A stretch of DNA of 47,637 bases from Porphyrobacter sp. (GCA_016125555.1 WGLN01000016.1:1-47637), one strand, 5' to 3'. Counted from the first letter of the stretch, positions 8,055-15,504 are shown. Notes: generated by a model not told the origin, from the letters alone. Program-made: numbers and translations.

Positions 8055-9497
8055 ATGGCCTACGTCCAACGCCGCCACAACAAGCACCGCGCCAAAGTCC
8101 GCATCCCCAAACCCCTGCAAGCCGACTATGGCGGCGCGGAGTTTCTCCAGCGCACACTCCACACCAGCGACCGACGCGCAGCCAAGGCAGAGGCCGACGC
8201 TTGGGAGGCCGAGTTGCGGGCGATATGGGCGGAGCGCCTAGGACACGATACGCCCGCCTTGGCTGTCGTTCGGCAAGTCTATGAGCGCACCCGAGAGGAA
8301 GCCAAGAGCTGGCGCGCGGATATGCCGGGGGAGCACCCGGTGGTCGCTGCGATCGACCTTGAGCTTGACCGCATGGCCGAAGGGGCGGGGGAGCGGGAGC
8401 TGACCCCGATTGAACAGGCCCGCCTTGCCGCCTTGCAGGATGCCGCCGAGGAAGTGCGGGGGCGGAAGGCGAAGCCCCGCCGGGAGCTGGAGCCCAGCTT
8501 TTCCGAGCTGGCAGCGGAATACATCAAGACCCAGCGCCGGGATGATGACGGGAGCACGAACCGCCTGTCGCAGCTCAAGGCCACGTTCCGGCTGTTCGGG
8601 TCCTATTGGGAGGATCGCCCGATACGCGAGGTGAGCGAGGCCGACGCGGCGGGCTATATCGACGGGCTGGCGATGCTGGACCCAAGCTACGCCCGCTCCC
8701 CCACGGCCCGTGAGCTGTCATGGCGGGAGTTGCAGCGCACCTATGGCAACTCCCCGCGCGGGCTGGCGGCGGGCACCCTCAATCGGCACGGGCAGGACCT
8801 CAAGGCCCTTTGGGCATGGGCGAGGAAGCGCGGCTATTGCGAGGGCGACAATCCATTCGACGGGAACCGCAAGAAGCTCACACGCGGTCGTAACGTCCAA
8901 GGCTATCTCCCTTGGGAGACTGACGAACTCAAGAAGCTCTGGACGCCCGCGCCGGGGCGCTCCGATCTTGCCGAGGTCATGCTGGTGGGAATGTTCACCG
9001 GGATGCGGATCAACGAGATTGCCGCTCTGGAATGGCGGGACATTAGGGAGGAAGCGGGCGTCCCCGTGTTCGATATACGGGAGGCCAAGACCCTCGCCGG
9101 GGTGCGCCTTGTCGCCATCCACCCGAGGCTGGCATGGCTCCTAGAGCGGGAGCGGGGCGAGCCGACCGCGCGCATATGGCCGACCTTCAACCCCGAGGGA
9201 CCGGGCAAGAAACCGGGCGCGGACGCCAGCCGGGAGTTTAGCCGCTACAAGGCGTCGCGCGGCTTCACGGATCGCCGCAAGTCGTTTCACTCGTTCCGCA
9301 AGAATGTTGTCGGACAGCTTGAGCGGCTGGGTGTGCCGGAAAGCGAGGTGGCCCAGCTTGTCGGGCATGAGAAACCCGGCTTCACGTTCCGCACCTACGG
9401 AACGGGCGCATGGGTTCACCGCATGGCCGAGATTGTGGCGATGATCGATTATCCCGGCCTCGCTCTGCCGACGCCGGTTGCAGGGACGGGCGATTAG
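8055..9497 (+). CDS. int: Tyrosine recombinase (phage-type integrase)
   Basis: Catalyses insertion and excision of the island at the tRNA-Gln gene. 480 residues from ATG 8055 (MAYVQRRHNKHRAKV); the longer GTG frame would overlap the arm-type repeats. The N-terminal DUF6538-like/arm-binding region is followed by a SAM-like core-binding domain (about 165-265). The catalytic domain shows Arg in TGMRINEIAALEW, His-x-x-Arg in HSFRKNVV, His in LVGHEKPG and the nucleophile Tyr in FRTYGTG. All expected active-site residues are present, so it is probably functional. It lies just inside the left att site, as is usual for such elements. Confidence 0.95.
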   Translation: MAYVQRRHNKHRAKVRIPKPLQADYGGAEFLQRTLHTSDRRAAKAEADAWEAELRAIWAERLGHDTPALAVVRQVYERTREEAKSWRADMPGEHPVVAAIDLELDRMAEGAGERELTPIEQARLAALQDAAEEVRGRKAKPRRELEPSFSELAAEYIKTQRRDDDGSTNRLSQLKATFRLFGSYWEDRPIREVSEADAAGYIDGLAMLDPSYARSPTARELSWRELQRTYGNSPRGLAAGTLNRHGQDLKALWAWARKRGYCEGDNPFDGNRKKLTRGRNVQGYLPWETDELKKLWTPAPGRSDLAEVMLVGMFTGMRINEIAALEWRDIREEAGVPVFDIREAKTLAGVRLVAIHPRLAWLLERERGEPTARIWPTFNPEGPGKKPGADASREFSRYKASRGFTDRRKSFHSFRKNVVGQLERLGVPESEVAQLVGHEKPGFTFRTYGTGAWVHRMAEIVAMIDYPGLALPTPVAGTGD

Positions 9498-9644
9498 GAC
9501 GCAGCCTCGGTGTGGGGAAACCAGCCGCCCCACGCCGCGCCCCTGATCGCCCCGCTCACTGCCGAGCTGTCGAAGCCCGCGCAGCGAAGCGGAGGCGATT
9601 AGGCCGCACCCTCGGAGGAAGGACCTTCTTTAAGTGTAACTGGG

Positions 9645-9766
9645 ACCGTTGGTGAACCGACGGTGCTCCTACGGTGACACTTGCGGCCTCCCCTCCCGTG
9701 GACCCGAGGCGAACCCTCGGTCCTGTCGCCGGGGACATACTCCCGTCCCCAGCCGCTCAAGAGCGG
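9645..9766 (+). other. Cluster of four hairpins upstream of the island small-gene operon
   Basis: Within the 302-bp gap 9498-9799 I see four inverted repeats in 122 bases: ACCGTTGGT/ACCGACGGT (9645-9664), CCGAGG/CCTCGG (9704-9720), GGGGAC/GTCCCC (9731-9750) and CCGCTC/GAGCGG (9753-9766). No U-tract follows, so a terminator is unlikely. It may be a structured leader RNA, a replication or transfer origin, or a multi-site operator. The rest of the gap shows nothing recognisable. Confidence 0.5.
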
Positions 9767-9799
9767 TTATGTTCAACACCAGCAAGGGAACCTTGCATC

Positions 9800-10585
9800 A
9801 TGTCGGACACTCCCGACAACCTCATTCCTGACACTACGGGAAGCGACTACACTCCCCCGTCCTACGACCTCACCCCCGAAGAAGCCGACGCGGTTGCGGG
9901 GATCGAGGATTTCGACCCCATCAATGACATCCCCTCCCCGGTGAAGCTCACCGGCGGCGGGTTCAAGATGCCCGAACGCCTCACCGCCAGCATCCTCCCG
10001 CCAGACAAGGCGGAGCAAGTGCGGGCGCAGCTCGCCGCCGTCCCGGAACACCGCCGGGAGGAAGTGGAGCAAGGGCTGGTCTATGAGGCCCTTCGGCAGA
10101 TTGGAATTGACGTGCGGGTGAAGGGCACCCCCGACCCGTCGCTTGAACCCTATCACCGTGAGGCGTTGCTGATCGAAAAGGAGGTGCGGGAGTTGGATGC
10201 CGAGGCGCACCGCATCTATCAGCAGCTCGCCGAGGTCGCCCGGTGGAAGCCGGTCTACAACCCGGACGGCAGCTACGCCAAGGACCCCGAGACCGGGCAG
10301 CAGCGTTTCGAGGCTGTCGAGGCGGTGCAGGGCGAGCGGCGGCGCGCATTGGAGGCGCGGCTCCGGGAGCTGGAATACCGCGCCAGCCTGTTGAATGGTC
10401 CCGAAGGTGCGCGGCGGATCGCCCGTGCGGTCAAGGAAACCGCGCAGCTCCGCCTTGCCGCGCAAGAGGCCGCAGCCGACCGCGCCGAAGCCGAGGCACT
10501 CGCCCGCAAGATTGTCCGGGATGAGCGGGTCCGCGAACGGGCCGAAGCCCTCGCCAAGCGGATGCGGACGGAGCTTCGGCATTGA
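9800..10585 (+). CDS. Hypothetical island protein, coiled-coil rich
   Basis: 261 residues from ATG 9800 (MSDTPDNLIPD), with AAGGGAA nine bases upstream. The longer open frame is rejected because it runs through the hairpin cluster without a ribosome site. The first ~80 residues are acidic and Pro-rich (SYDLTPEEADAVAG). Residues ~90-261 are strongly charged, Ala/Arg/Glu-rich and helical, probably coiled coil. No enzyme motif is visible. It overlaps the next small gene by four bases, so it opens a small operon of phage-like genes. I cannot name the family. Confidence 0.7.
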   Translation: MSDTPDNLIPDTTGSDYTPPSYDLTPEEADAVAGIEDFDPINDIPSPVKLTGGGFKMPERLTASILPPDKAEQVRAQLAAVPEHRREEVEQGLVYEALRQIGIDVRVKGTPDPSLEPYHREALLIEKEVRELDAEAHRIYQQLAEVARWKPVYNPDGSYAKDPETGQQRFEAVEAVQGERRRALEARLRELEYRASLLNGPEGARRIARAVKETAQLRLAAQEAAADRAEAEALARKIVRDERVRERAEALAKRMRTELRH

Positions 10586-10752
10586 GCCGAACCTCACTGC
10601 GCGCGGCGGTCAACGCCAAGTGCCGCGCTTGCACCTACGACCCGATCGAGCCGGGAACGTGGCGCGCCCAGGTCGAGAGCTGCGGGGTGACTTCCTGCCC
10701 GCTCTGGCCTGTCCGGCCTCGCTCCCTGAAACGGTCGAATATCGCGGCGTAA
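10582..10752 (+). CDS. Small cysteine-rich phage/ICE-type protein (56 aa)
   Basis: A TTG start at 10582 overlaps the previous stop (ATTGA), with GGAG about ten bases upstream. The product carries AVNAKCRACTYDPIEPGTW and then CGVTSCPLWPVRPRS. This combination is recognisable from short conserved proteins in prophages and integrative elements of proteobacteria. The paired cysteines (CRAC, CGVTSC) suggest a small zinc-binding fold. The function of this family is not known to me. The conserved sequence and coupling make it a real gene despite its size. Confidence 0.75.
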   Translation: MSRTSLRAAVNAKCRACTYDPIEPGTWRAQVESCGVTSCPLWPVRPRSLKRSNIAA

Positions 10753-10862
10753 CGCCTGCAAAAAAGCTCCTCAGGGCCGGGGGAGGGGTGAGGGTGCCCG
10801 AAGGCTCCCCGCCTCTCCCCCATGCGCCCGTAACGCCCCCAAAACCAGCCTAGGGAGGCCCA

Positions 10863-11108
10863 ATGCCTCGCAAGATTGTCCCTGTCCCGGTCCCGCCGGG
10901 GCACCGATGGTGTTTCGGCTGCTCCCGCCTGTTGCCCCTAGGTGCCTTCGCGGTGGAACGCCGCGACCCCGAAGGTCGCACTACGCGCTGTCGCCAGTGC
11001 CGCCGCCGTGCCCGCCGTGAGCGGCGAGAGCGGGAAGCCATTCTAGAGGAAGCGGCGGAGCGGATACTCGCCGCCTATCGCCGCCAGCTCCCCGCCGATC
11101 CCGACTAA
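10863..11108 (+). CDS. Small zinc-finger-like protein (81 aa)
   Basis: ATG 10863 follows GGGAGG at six bases. CFGC at about residues 17-20 and CRQC at 43-46 form a C4 zinc-binding motif of the type seen next to phage HNH nucleases (C-x2-C ... LG-x-F ... C-x2-C). A very basic Arg-rich helix follows (RRRARRERREREA). Nucleic-acid binding is likely. No catalytic HNH residues are present. Confidence 0.7.
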   Translation: MPRKIVPVPVPPGHRWCFGCSRLLPLGAFAVERRDPEGRTTRCRQCRRRARRERREREAILEEAAERILAAYRRQLPADPD

Positions 11109-11132
11109 CCCCCAGCCAAGGAAGGAAGCCCT

Positions 11133-11339
11133 ATGCCACGCTTTCCCTACGCCCTTGTCGCGTCCCTGATGCCCGAGCCGAGATACCGGGACGCCTTCGC
11201 CGCTCAAACCCGGCTTGATGCCGTGAGCTGTCCCGTCCGCGCCGCGCGCCATGTGCTGCGCTGGCACCCCGAGGCGAGAGCCGTCCTAGAGGCACGGCTG
11301 GTGGACCTTGGGGTGCGCGAGGGGGCGGTCGCTCCCTGA
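11133..11339 (+). CDS. Small hypothetical island protein (68 aa)
   Basis: ATG 11133 lies four bases after GGAAGGAAG, a strong ribosome site, and 24 bp after the zinc-finger gene. The product (MPRFPYALVASLMPEP...) has no recognisable motif. Its single Cys and Ala/Arg-rich helices tell little. It is included because of the ribosome site and operon position. Confidence 0.6.
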   Translation: MPRFPYALVASLMPEPRYRDAFAAQTRLDAVSCPVRAARHVLRWHPEARAVLEARLVDLGVREGAVAP

Positions 11340-11402
11340 ATGCAAAAGGGTGAGGATCGCAAAGTTCCTCTCCCGCTGGGACCGGCCCCTCAAACAGGGC
11401 CC

Positions 11403-11419
11403 CACGTATCTGATACGTG
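11403..11419. promoter_or_regulatory. Perfect 8-bp inverted repeat, possible operator
   Basis: CACGTATC and GATACGTG are separated by one base. It lies in the gap between the small-gene operon and the BRO-N remnant. No U-tract is adjacent, so a protein-binding site is more likely than a terminator. Confidence 0.4.
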
Positions 11420-11435
11420 CAGGGGGCACCAGCAA

Positions 11436-11687
11436 TCAGAATGCGGGTGCCCTATCCCGAGCCTCCGGCTTATCGGAGCGCATGATGAGCTTGTAGAGGC
11501 CGCTCTCGGTGAGCAAGCGCACGGCCCGACCATGCCCCATACCAACAGTCTCTCGCGGACTGTAGCGGCTCTCATCGTCAGCGAGGTGGCGATATGCGGT
11601 TGCGGTGCTTTTCTTGGAGAAGCCTAGGACGCGGACCACATCGGCCCCGACGAACCACGGTTGCCCGTCGATCTCCACCACGCGCAC
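11436..11687 (-). pseudogene. Truncated BRO-N family (phage antirepressor-like) gene
   Basis: The frame reads VRVVEIDGQPWFVGADVVRV, then LLTESGLYKLIMRSDKPEAR, the core of the BRO-N domain found in phage antirepressors. Homology begins a few codons before the GTG at 11687 (FKGRD), but a stop lies just upstream, so the N-terminus is lost. After DKPEAR the usual segment with FQDWV is replaced by DRAPAF and a stop, so the C-terminus is also lost. I regard it as a remnant of an earlier phage passenger; a short DNA-binding product cannot be excluded. Confidence 0.7.
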
Positions 11688-12088
11688 GTCGCGGCCCTTG
11701 AAGGGGCAGGGGGATTAGTTTTGCTGCAAAAATCCGAAGCGGTATAACGCAGCACGACTTTTCCCCCTCCCCCCATAGGGGGGTGCCCCAGCCGGTGACT
11801 ATCGGTTCACCGACCTTGCCTCGCTCCCTTGTCCACCGATGGTGCCCCTAGGTGCGCGCATGGGGGCGGAGAAAACCGCGCCCCTGTCGCTCTCCAAACC
11901 CAGCAACCGTGCAACCCGTGCCCTAGCGGCCAAGCCGGGGCGCATCCCGTCATACGACATGATCCCTCCTATCGGTTTGAGTGAGGGCCGGGAGATAGCG
12001 ACCCGCCGCCGCGCCGGACAAGGGACGCTTCCACAAGCCGGACGGTTCCTCGCCAAATCGACTCCGCCTTGCGGTGAGCCGTTGCTCC
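11688..12088. other. Sparse region of the island with inverted repeats
   Basis: Part of a 523-bp stretch without a certain gene. It contains CCCCCC-ATA-GGGGGG near 11772-11786 and CGGTGA/TCACCG near 11793-11812. The only coding candidate is the 53-residue minus-strand frame listed separately. Confidence 0.4.
11799..11960 (-). CDS. Possible small protein (53 aa)
   Basis: ATG 11960 on the minus strand follows AGGAGG at four bases, a strong ribosome site. The frame gives MSYDGMRPGLAARARVARLL and ends at 11799. No family recognised. An overlapping plus-strand frame lacks a ribosome site. The ribosome site is the only support. Confidence 0.35.
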   Translation of the reverse strand: MSYDGMRPGLAARARVARLLGLESDRGAVFSAPMRAPRGTIGGQGSEARSVNR

Positions 12089-12202
12089 CCATCAAAAGTT
12101 ACACCTTGTGAGGGAGGGGTAAATCGCCCCTGTCGCATCCATCAAAAGATAGGGTATTGACTTGTGCGGTATCCCTCATATCCTATGGGTAACTTTCGAT
12201 GG
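12089..12202. repeat. Three copies of CCATCAAAAGTTAC-like motif around the recombinase promoter
   Basis: Direct copies lie at 12089-12102 (CCATCAAAAGTTAC) and 12139-12152 (CCATCAAAAGATAG). An inverted copy at 12189-12202 reads CCATCGAAAGTTAC on the minus strand. The last lies between the -10 box and the start codon of the serine recombinase. Spacing and orientation suit recombinase subsites or autoregulatory operators. Confidence 0.6.
12157..12184 (+). promoter_or_regulatory. Sigma-70-like promoter of the serine recombinase
   Basis: TTGACT (12157-12162), a 16-bp spacer and TATCCT (12179-12184) lie 26 bp before ATG 12211. GGAG at 12201-12204 supplies the ribosome site. It is flanked by the 14-bp repeats, so binding at 12189-12202 would block transcription. 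Confidence 0.6.
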
Positions 12203-12210
12203 AGTGAGGC

Positions 12211-12789
12211 ATGGCCCGTATCGCATATTACCGAGTGAGCACCAGCGACCAGTCGATTGAAGCGCAGCGCGCGGCGCTGGGCGGCGGCTTCGACAAAGAG
12301 TTTCGGGACGAAGGCGTGAGCGGGGGCGTCCCCGCCGCTGATCGCCCCGGCTTCGCCGAAATGCTGTCCTATGTCCGCGAAGGGGACACCGTGTGTGTCT
12401 ATGCCGTGGACCGGCTGGGGCGCGATGCCTTGGACGTGCAAGCGACCGTGCGGCGCTTGATTGACGCCGGGGTGACGGTGGACGTGCGCGGCCTCGGGCC
12501 GATTGGCCGGGGCGTTGGCGAGCTGATCCTCGCCGTGCTGGCACAGGTGGCAGAAATGGAGCGCCGCCGGATTGCTGAGCGCACCGCCGACGGGCGGGCG
12601 AGGGCGGCGCAGGCACTTGCCGAGACCGGGCGCACCCATCGCGGCAAGGCGAGCCTCGGGCGTCCCCCCAAGGTGGCACCGCAAGAGGTCGCTAGGTGGC
12701 GGCGGGAGACCGGGGCGAGCATCGCGGAGACCGCGCGGCACTTTGGTATATCGACCGCGACCGTGAGCCGCGCCTGCCAAGCGGCGTGA
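12211..12789 (+). CDS. Small serine recombinase (resolvase/invertase family)
   Basis: 192 residues, the usual size for Tn3-type resolvases and Hin/Gin-type invertases. The N-terminal catalytic domain has the nucleophile Ser in YYRVSTSDQS and the conserved Arg region in AVDRLGRDALD. The long E helix contains LAQVAEMERRRIAERTADG. The C-terminal helix-turn-helix covers about 150-190 (SIAETARHFGISTATVSRAC). It acts by making 2-bp staggered cuts and rotating DNA ends. No transposase or invertible segment is evident here, so it may resolve island multimers or flip a site I cannot see. Its promoter region carries repeats it may bind. Confidence 0.93.
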   Translation: MARIAYYRVSTSDQSIEAQRAALGGGFDKEFRDEGVSGGVPAADRPGFAEMLSYVREGDTVCVYAVDRLGRDALDVQATVRRLIDAGVTVDVRGLGPIGRGVGELILAVLAQVAEMERRRIAERTADGRARAAQALAETGRTHRGKASLGRPPKVAPQEVARWRRETGASIAETARHFGISTATVSRACQAA

Positions 12790-12824
12790 GGGCGGGGCGT
12801 CTTTTTGCTCTGCCCTGCTTTTTT
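12789..12824 (+). terminator. Rho-independent terminator after the serine recombinase
   Basis: AGGGCGGGGC (12789-12798) pairs with GCTCTGCCCT (12807-12816), a 10-bp stem with two G-U pairs. Six T residues follow at 12819-12824. The stem begins on the last base of the recombinase stop codon. Confidence 0.75.
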
Positions 12825-12833
12825 CGCCGTCCT

Positions 12834-14039
12834 CTAGCGGAAGAATGCCTGTGCTAGGGCGCTCCCCACCTGGGCTGCGAGCACGGGGGGAACAGCATTC
12901 CCAACTTGTGTGAACTGCCTCGCCGTCGGGCCGACAAAGACGTATTCATCGGGAAATGTTTGCAGTCGCGCGCATTCGCGTACGCTCAGTGTACGAGGTA
13001 TCTCGGGATGCAAATGCGAGCGGCCGCCCCCGGCAGTCCCCCCTGCAATGACGGTCTTGGACGGCTGGCTGGGGTCAAGTCGGTCCACACGGCCAAGCTG
13101 ATCCCTCTGCCCATAGTCGAGCCGCATATACCTTAAGAGGGACCCAGCCTTATGGGCGCGGGTCTCATTGTTCGGGACGCTCTGCTGCGACCGAAACAGA
13201 ACACTCCCGCATCCCACAAGATAATTCCGAGGGGGAGGCATAAACAGCGGTGATGGATCACGAGACCCGACTACAAATAGGCGATGCCGGTGCTGCGGGA
13301 TGCCGTAGTTAGCAGCATTAAGCACCGTCGGTTCGTGTACATGGTACCCGGCGGCCTCAAGATCGGAAATCGCCGCCGCCAACTGTTCTCCACTGTCAAT
13401 GTCCCGCAGGCCGGGAACGTTCTCGATCACGAATGCCTTTGGCTTGAACCTGACAATCAACCGAACAAAGTCGAATAGAAGGTTGCCGTTCTTTTCATGT
13501 GCAAACCCGGTCCTCTTGAAGTTGTCCCCCCACTTCGCAAACCGCTGGTTGGCTGCGATGGAAAAGGGCTGGCAGGGTGGACCGCCAACAAAGACGCCTT
13601 CGAAAGGTTCGGAAATCAGGGGCGCGAGGGCTGCTTCAACTTCATCAAACTTTGACACATCGCCTGAGTGAACCGGGGGGCCATATACTCGCCATTCCGG
13701 GCGGTTCTTGCGGAGGGTCTTGCAGAAAAGCTCGTTGAACTCGAAGGCGGCAACATGATCGAACCCCACGGCTTCAAAGCCTAGGTCCATTCCCCCACAG
13801 CCGGTGAAAAAACTCACCAAAGGCACTCCTGCGGCTGCCTTCGGGAAATCTTTCAAAGACAAGGGAGCGGGGCCATCCCAACGCTGCGGACCGCTCACCT
13901 CGTAAATTAGGTCATCATACGAAATGCCATGGCTGCGGAGCGCCGCGCTCAGGTCCGCATCAGCGGCCTCTGCCGTACGAAGTATCGCTGCTTGCCGCTC
14001 GTAAGCCTGCGGCGTCGACTTTCTCAATGCTCTAGACAT
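12834..14039 (-). CDS. C5-cytosine DNA methyltransferase of a restriction-modification pair
   Basis: 401 residues. Ordered C5-methyltransferase motifs are clear: motif I SFFTGCGGMDLGFEAVG (about 75), IV with the catalytic Cys in GGPPCQPFS, VI ENVPGL, VIII QHRHRLFVVGS, IX RECARLQTFPDEY and X QVGNAVPP. It transfers a methyl group from S-adenosylmethionine to C5 of a cytosine in an unknown recognition site. An N-terminal extension of about 70 residues precedes motif I. Its ATG overlaps the end of the upstream HNH nuclease gene by eight bases, so both come from one mRNA. Codon use and lower GC than the flanks indicate foreign origin. Confidence 0.95.
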   Translation of the reverse strand: MSRALRKSTPQAYERQAAILRTAEAADADLSAALRSHGISYDDLIYEVSGPQRWDGPAPLSLKDFPKAAAGVPLVSFFTGCGGMDLGFEAVGFDHVAAFEFNELFCKTLRKNRPEWRVYGPPVHSGDVSKFDEVEAALAPLISEPFEGVFVGGPPCQPFSIAANQRFAKWGDNFKRTGFAHEKNGNLLFDFVRLIVRFKPKAFVIENVPGLRDIDSGEQLAAAISDLEAAGYHVHEPTVLNAANYGIPQHRHRLFVVGSRDPSPLFMPPPRNYLVGCGSVLFRSQQSVPNNETRAHKAGSLLRYMRLDYGQRDQLGRVDRLDPSQPSKTVIAGGTAGGGRSHLHPEIPRTLSVRECARLQTFPDEYVFVGPTARQFTQVGNAVPPVLAAQVGSALAQAFFR

Positions 14040-15231
14040 GGCAAGGGCCGGGATATTCCGTTTTCATGAGGTCGTAGACGCCGACTGCCTCGTCTCGGCT
14101 GGCAAAATCCTTGCGCTTCATTTTCCGAAACCAGTCATCATAGTAGCGATGCACACCCCTGTGACAGCTCGGGCAAAGCGGCACCAGATCGGATAGCGTC
14201 GTGCTCGAACCGTCAATTCTCGTACCAGAGCAGAGGGGGAGCAGATGGTGAAGGTCAAGGACCCGGCTTGTCCACGGATATGAGGCTGCCGTGTCTAGGC
14301 GGCAGACATCGCAAACGGTGGTATCGTTACGCGCAAAGAACGCTGCGCGAAGGCCGCTGTTTCTTTCGATGGTAACATGGGTCTTCTTGACCTTGCTGCC
14401 CTCGTTAAAGCCGCTCTCGATCACCTCGTTCATAACGGTATTGGGATATTCGAAGAAATCATCGGTGGTTCCGCCACTAAAGAGCTTGGCGATTGCTCTG
14501 ATTTCTTCATCCGCAGTCTTGTGACCACTGCTTATGATCGGATTGAGGGATTGAAATATGTCGAGTGCGTCTGCCGGATTTAGGCTGATTACCACTACAT
14601 TATTGTTTAAATGAAGGTATGAAATCTGACAGATGGTTTTGAGACTTTCCCGTGCTTGGCGCCTAAGGTTGTCGGGTGCGGATGCGCCTTGAGGCGCAAA
14701 CAACGAAGCCTTCGAAAACAGGTCGATGAACTTCTCGTCCGTTTCGGCACCGCTAAATCCGCTCGCTCGATATGCGCCGATAATCTCGTCTAGGGATGCC
14801 GTCGCAGGCGGGTTGCCCTGCTTTGAGATCGCCGCTTTCGCAAGCAGGTATTTGAGCGAGAATAGTAGCGGGTATCTGCGGGGCGAAGTGGGTTGCCAGC
14901 CTTGGAGGGCCGGATTTGGTTCGGTCGATGACTGGACCAAAAAGTGGAAGTACTCGTCCGACGTAACCTCACCGGGTCGCGCTAAGATTTGGGCGACGGG
15001 CGTCGGCACCGCTAAGCTGCCCTGTTCACTTACCAGCAAGCAGAGTTTGAGTGCTCGGGAATAATTGCGCCACGGGGAATGGGTTGGCGGCGCTGCGAAG
15101 GGCAATCCGGTGATTGCCTGCGCCTGCGCTCTGGTCACGGACTTAAAGTCGGTGGCAATCACGAGCTTTGAAAGCGACCGAAGGGCGTCGAAATGAAAGT
15201 AAGCCTGATGCCCTTGATCCCAATGCCACAT
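14032..15231 (-). CDS. HNH restriction endonuclease, partner of the C5 methyltransferase
   Basis: 399 residues from ATG 15231 (MWHWDQGHQAYFHF); a TTG five codons earlier is the alternative. The last ~100 residues form an HNH nuclease with two zinc-binding pairs: CDVCRLD, then LDLHHLLPLC, and VPLCPSCHRGVHRY. The N-terminal ~300 residues are not recognised in detail but look helical and winged-helix-like, and probably read the target site. Gene order (nuclease first, methyltransferase second, eight-base overlap) supports a type II-like restriction system. Base composition is distinctly AT-richer than the chromosome. No C-protein controller gene is seen. Confidence 0.85.
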   Translation of the reverse strand: MWHWDQGHQAYFHFDALRSLSKLVIATDFKSVTRAQAQAITGLPFAAPPTHSPWRNYSRALKLCLLVSEQGSLAVPTPVAQILARPGEVTSDEYFHFLVQSSTEPNPALQGWQPTSPRRYPLLFSLKYLLAKAAISKQGNPPATASLDEIIGAYRASGFSGAETDEKFIDLFSKASLFAPQGASAPDNLRRQARESLKTICQISYLHLNNNVVVISLNPADALDIFQSLNPIISSGHKTADEEIRAIAKLFSGGTTDDFFEYPNTVMNEVIESGFNEGSKVKKTHVTIERNSGLRAAFFARNDTTVCDVCRLDTAASYPWTSRVLDLHHLLPLCSGTRIDGSSTTLSDLVPLCPSCHRGVHRYYDDWFRKMKRKDFASRDEAVGVYDLMKTEYPGPCHV

Positions 15232-15337
15232 TTCAGCGCCCCGCAACTAGAACAGATCGGAAACTACGCGATATGGATGCGTCTCGCTAGTCCTTTCGCC
15301 TCCGTTTCGAGGCTACCAAGTCACCGCGAAGCGGCAC

Positions 15338-15366
15338 ACAAAGTTGGCCCACATTGCTGGCCCACA
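15338..15366 (+). promoter_or_regulatory. Right pair of integrase arm-type sites
   Basis: TGGCCCACA occurs at 15345-15353 and 15358-15366, again 13 bp apart and again preceded by ACAAAG. It mirrors 8005-8033 in the same orientation and lies 51 bp from the right att core. It marks the inner right border of the island. Confidence 0.65.
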
Positions 15367-15417
15367 CGGGGTCATCAATGAGCCTTAATAGATTGTTTTT
15401 ATTGAGGAAAATGAAAC

Positions 15418-15434
15418 TGGCTGGGGCGGAAGGA
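15418..15434. other. attR core inside tRNA-Gln
   Basis: Exact 17-bp match to 7920-7936. On this side the island-borne copy rebuilds a complete tRNA 3' end, so the tRNA stays functional after integration. Confidence 0.85.
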
Positions 15435-15492
15435 TTCGAACCTTCGCATGGCGGTACCAAAAACCGCTGCCTTACCGCTTGGCTACGCCCCA
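15418..15492 (-). tRNA. tRNA-Gln (anticodon TTG)
   Basis: 75 nt including an encoded CCA. The acceptor stem TGGGGCG pairs with CGCCCCA, the discriminator is G, and the T arm is GAAGG-TTCGAAT-CCTTC. The anticodon stem GCGGT/ACCGC encloses the loop TTTTGGT, giving anticodon TTG. It reads CAA (and CAG by modification or wobble). It is intact and serves as the attachment gene for the island at 7920-15434. Confidence 0.95.
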
Positions 15493-15504
15493 GCAGAGCC
15501 GCGC

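Noticed and set aside
11839..12111. Plus-strand 90-codon frame in the island
   Set aside because: No ribosome site, no recognisable sequence, and it overlaps the better-supported minus-strand 53-residue frame.
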